A stretch of 64,000 bases of DNA. Source: Paramecium pentaurelia (Eukaryota; Ciliophora; Oligohymenophorea; Peniculida; Parameciidae). The stretch covers positions 128,598-192,597 of the forward strand of contig CAJJDO010000107.1 in assembly GCA_905183005.1 (NCBI GenBank), given 5' to 3'. This document shows, one piece after another, positions 60,142-64,000 of the stretch (positions within the stretch are counted from its first letter, which is position 1; every line of letters starts with the position of its first letter). The notes below the pieces were generated by a model. It ran no database searches and was not told the DNA's origin. It saw only the letters and a program-made list of their open reading frames with translations. A program made the translations under genes and the position numbers.

Positions 60142-62237
60142 TCATTTATAAGTTGATTTAAAAATTAATGATGATCCAATAATGCTTTTTGGAGTTATTG
60201 GGTTAGTCTTAAATTTTCTCTATTATTAATTTAAATGATAAAGATACTTTAATTTATCTTAATTTGATTAATGATTTAAAGTTTTGGATAATCACTTTTT
60301 TTTCAAATCCATGTCCTCTTTCACTTAAAAGATCACAATATTTTTATTATTCTGATGGAATTTTGGTAGTATTGGAAATATTATTTTTTGGATTTATTAT
60401 TTTTTATCTTTCAGATTCTAAATAATTTTCTTCATTAATATCCTATTGAATTCTTCTTGAACTTCCTATTGTACTTGTAAATGAGTTTCGTTTTGTTGTT
60501 TTAGTTTTAAAATTCACTTGAACTTGAGCCCTTGATTCAGTATCTGTTCTTAAAGATATTTTTTTTTGAGATAATTCAATACTCAATTTGCTTTTGTAAT
60601 TTTATTATAATAAAGGTGAATCATTATAAGTAAATTTAGGTCTTTTGGGTATTTATGTTATTGAATGAATTAATTCTATCATTAAGTGAATTTAATTAGA
60701 ATAATAATCTGAAGCTTTTAAGTATAATTTAATAAAAGTAGATCCAGCTTATAAATATTAATTCAAGGCATCTTCATTTACATATAATTTTAAAATAATA
60801 CTCTATATAATAATATATAAATACATTTTATATTTGATGATATAAATCTGGTTAAGTTGAAGTAAGTGGATTATTCATATATTAATATAACGATAATGAA
60901 TAATGTCCAATATAAGTATTGGCACAAAAGTTTTTGATTTTACTATCAATTTAAGAAGATTTTAAATCAATAGCCATTCTTTTTTAATGGATTGCTTAGA
61001 ATATATCATTAAATCTAATAAATTATTAATTTATTAATACCTTTTTATAGCATTGTAAAGATTCCCAAAAACTTTGATTATGAATGTTTCTGCTTTATGT
61101 AATAGATTCTACTTAAAATTATTTTAAGATTGTTTCATAGTTAAAAATCCCATTAATTTCTGTATATCTTAAAATTATTAATCTTCATCTTAATTTTCAT
61201 CATAAATATAAAATCTTTCACATAATTCCTTTAATTCTTTTAATTCTTATTATAATTCTTATTTTTCTTCCATCAAACCCAAACCAATAGAAGATTCACT
61301 ATCAATTTAAACTTAATATTTTCTATATTATTATATGAGATTCTCAACCAAAAATGAAACTCCAAAGGGATGAGTATGCATAAAATCAGATATTTCTTTA
61401 TTACAATCTACTTTATTGATATCTTCAGTAATAAATTCTTCATTGATTCCTTCTTCAAATGTCAAATACATTCTTATAAAAATTATCGCTATTTTATACC
61501 TTTCTAATTTTTATAACACTTGCAAATCTATTACTACTTTTCTTTATTCATGCAATTTAAATATATTTGTTTCATTCTAATCATTCAATTATTGTATAGT
61601 TTTTTCTTATTCAACTAATGTTTATTAAGCTTACTTATAAAATTGTGTCAAATACTTTTATTTTTTACAATAAACTATAATAGTTCTATTGAGTCTATTA
61701 AGTTTCATTTTTTATCTTCTCCAAATTATCTAATACTTCAACCTTCTTATTTTCCAATTGTTTAATATATTCATCATAACTTAATTTATATTTAGAATAA
61801 CTTAAGTAACTTAATTTCTTAGTCTATTGACTCTCTCTATGTTCAATAGGTAAATCTTAATAGAAACTATTTATCAATCTTAATTGATCTTCCAAATCAT
61901 TGATATATTTCTGTCTCAACAACTAAATATATTAAATTACCATCATACTATTGAATAGAGTATTCTATCGAAATCTATTTCCAAATACTATTTTTATTCT
62001 AATGCCTTCTCAATCTCTTCAACATGTAATTGTTATTTCTCTTACTTAATCTAATATTATATTTCCTCTTTCTTTAATCTTGCAATTTAATCTCTCTTAG
62101 CAATATTGTTAAAATGCACTTCATTATATATTTATTCAATCTTTTATTATAATAATGATGATAAATACATAAGAATGAGAAAATGCTGAACTCTCAATAT
62201 TACATTAAGTCAAAAATTCATTTTCTAATTCATTCAT
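60142..62237 (-). CDS. Coiled-coil protein, about 660 aa
   Basis: Starts MNELENEFLTQCNIESSAF. A 28-nt intron joins it to IEQIYNEVHFNNIAKRDQIA. Coiled coil dominates (RLKKEEIQYQIKQEKQQL, YDEYIKQLENKKVEVLDN), followed by a globular-looking acidic region (FEEGINEEFITEDINKVD, DKDFMHTHPFGVSFLVE-like) and FCANTYIGHYSLSLYQYM. A final 28-nt intron leads to KTNPITPKSIIGSSLIFK and the stop. Several other small introns between 61480 and 61990 are needed and not fully resolved. Possible cytoskeletal linker; no family recognised. Confidence 0.68.
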
Positions 62238-62242
62238 ATTTT

Positions 62243-63031
62243 ATGAATATTAAATAATAACTCCTTAATTAGTAAATTCAATCTTATTAGCATTCAGATG
62301 GAACTTGTTTTTGTTCTGTATGTTTGTGCAGCAAATGTTATTGTAAATAAAAGCCTTAACAAACACATTACATTAATGAACCAAAATCAATTTATAATAT
62401 TGATTATGATTCAAGAAGAACACCTAATAAACATTCTAGATTGCCTAATCAGAATTATTAAGGCAGATAAAAAGCTTTATCACTTCATTCTGTTTATAAT
62501 GATGATTTCGATAAAAAACAGTTGAACAAATCATTTCTAGATAATACACAATATCCATAGAATAATTCTTTCAGCATTCCTTTTTGTGGTTGTAACACTT
62601 ATGCACTTTAATTTCCAGGTAAAACATCAATGCCTCCTCAATTATTAAAACCACTAAATTAAATTTAATTACTACCTGGTAAATTAGACATCAAATCAAG
62701 TTATCAAAGAGAACATAAATATCACAAATTAGATCAAGATAAAATCATTAATTTTTCCAAAATTACTAATCAAAGATTACATACCAATTCTAAAGAAAAA
62801 AATATTTACTTAAACTCTAGCTATTAAGAATAATACAAAGGATAAATTGCAAAAAAAGTTTAATAATTACCTATCTAATAAAGTTATTTACCTTTTGGAC
62901 TTAGTAATTAAGGAATCAATAATCATTATGTTAGTACAAATAAAAAAGATTATGAACCATAAAGTTTTTATTAATGTGAAGCAGATTAAAAATTACAAAA
63001 ATTAAGCGATTAAATATTATCATAATAATGA
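62243..63031 (+). CDS. Cys-rich N-terminus, Gln/Asn-rich 262-aa protein
   Basis: An intronless frame from MNIKQQLLNQQIQSYQHSDG to LSDQILSQQ. Residues 21-35 form a cysteine cluster CFCSVCLCSKCYC that may bind metal or be acylated. The rest is basic, Tyr/Asn/Gln-rich and disordered, with LLPGKLDIKSSYQREHKYHK. The start ATG is 5 bp from the start of the divergent coiled-coil gene. No other Met precedes the Cys cluster in frame, so this start is well supported. Unknown function. Confidence 0.75.
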
Positions 63032-63048
63032 AAATAACAAATATATAA

Positions 63049-64000
63049 TCAAATTATTGAATATCTTTTTTATTCCATTTATTTAAATTAAGTTGTTATA
63101 CTCTAGTCTAATGATTATCTCTTTCCAAATCTACTATTATTACTACTATTTAACATAACACGATCAATAATTGATCTTTTTTTCTATGTTGAAAATTCTA
63201 TTGAATAACTATTTTATTTTTTTGAAGTAGGAATATTAATATCATAAATAAATTAAATTTTATTTTTACCATTCTAATTTAATTGTTTAAATAATTCTCT
63301 TTTTTATTAAACAATTTAATCAATCCTCTAAAAAGGAGAGTTTGATTTTATAATACTTCTTGATCTTTAAGGTGATTCAATCTTTTTTTAAATTCTACTT
63401 TATCTATGAGTTTCTTTTAATTAACTTAAATTCTTTAACTCATTTATTAAGTGTAATTCATTATTTGCCTAATTAAAGTATAATATTACTAATAGTCTTT
63501 GTACTAGGCTCTCCAATTAGATACATAATACTTTACCATAATCTGAATAACATCTAATTGTTTGTGTTCTTGTTTATAAACATTGAAATGTTTCCTTATC
63601 TCCAAAAATACATCCTTTTTATAATATAGCTATTTCTCTAGTTTAATTTAATTGTTATTAATATGTAAATTATTTCTGTTTTTCTGTAACAATAAATTCA
63701 CCACTTAATATTAAATATATTTCTTCTCTATTTGGTTAACCTTCCTTATAAATAAGATCTCTAAATTTGTACTCTTAACTTTAGAATGCATATAATAGAA
63801 TAGTTAAAAGTCTTCTAGACATCCCTTAAAAAGTTGATATTGATTATAATTCTTTAATTTACTATTGAATTTTTTCACTTTGAGCCTGTTACAAAATTTC
63901 TTTGTAGGCTTACTTATTTAATACTGCAAAATAACATTGTTTTTCACAAACTACTGTTGCTAATCGACCAGTCTCATTTATCAATGCTCTTTCACCAAAA
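63049..64000 (-). CDS. Cyclic-nucleotide-binding-domain protein, partial
   Basis: The 5' part lies beyond the window. At the right edge the frame reads FGERALINETGRLATVV, the phosphate-binding cassette of a CNB domain (FGE-A-L-x(n)-R-x-A-T). It continues through a linker into a second barrel (YKFRDLIYKEGQPNREEIYL, ILSGEFIVTEKQKQ, IFGDKETFQCL). A Gln/Lys-rich C-terminal tail follows and the gene stops 17 bp from the convergent neighbour. It could be a PKA regulatory subunit relative, a PKG regulatory half or a free CNB protein; the kinase part, if any, is not in this window on this side. Confidence 0.78.

Noticed and set aside
59882..60145. Minus-strand 87-codon frame at the SKP1 3' end
   Set aside because: It is the antisense of the SKP1-like exons; the true convergent gene ends at 60142 after a 28-nt intron.
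1..64000. tRNA or rRNA genes
   Set aside because: No T-loop (GGTTCGAATCC-like) or conserved rRNA sense-strand segments were found; rRNA similarity occurs only as short antisense guides.

Overview
The window is macronuclear-type DNA of a ciliate, almost certainly Paramecium or a very close relative. It is extremely AT-rich. Conserved proteins read through only if TAA and TAG mean glutamine, and every gene that can be closed ends in TGA. The genes carry many tiny GT...AG introns, mostly 21-31 nt with 25 nt commonest, and a trichocyst matrix protein gene is present. I placed exons by finding the splice choice that restores a conserved frame, so exon detail is inference wherever no homologous motif crosses a junction.

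Layout. 1-8.3 kb: an FHA (SNIP1-type) gene carrying two in-frame TGAs, a cGMP-dependent protein kinase, an intronless secreted protein and a cyclic-nucleotide-gated-type K+ channel. 9.2-16 kb: a DUF4485 protein, an EGF/RING membrane E3, a small unknown and a pseudokinase fused to MORN repeats. 16-25.8 kb (minus strand): an enolase-superfamily dipeptide epimerase, a helical protein and a 6.2-kb secretory Gln/Glu-rich protein containing 49 identical 27-bp repeats. 26.8-36.9 kb: coiled-coil and small proteins, including two members of an undescribed cysteine-tailed family, a SAM/zinc protein and a MORN protein. 37-48.7 kb: a long coiled-coil protein, a MAP kinase with a TEY loop, three small or medium genes including the trichocyst matrix protein, and a second K+ channel. 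48.7-51.4 kb has no intact protein gene but holds a cluster of about eight C/D-box snoRNA genes. 51.4-64 kb: a third member of the cysteine-tailed family, an RNF170-like E3, a coiled-coil protein, a UBA-like protein, a zinc-finger protein, a heat-shock factor, a SKP1-like protein and further coiled-coil, Cys-rich and cyclic-nucleotide-binding proteins.

The gene set fits a motile ciliate: second-messenger signalling (PKG, CNG-type channels, CNB protein, MAPK), exocytosis (trichocyst matrix), ubiquitin ligation (two RING proteins, SKP1) and cytoskeletal coiled coils. Packing is extreme: convergent stop codons 17-28 bp apart, tandem genes 7-10 bp apart, and one divergent pair whose start codons are 5 bp apart. 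The most noteworthy items are the snoRNA cluster, in which two members have paired guides that tile contiguous 25S rRNA segments, and the three-member small-protein family with an RVxF-like motif, an (D/E)NWKxYN motif and a cysteine tail.
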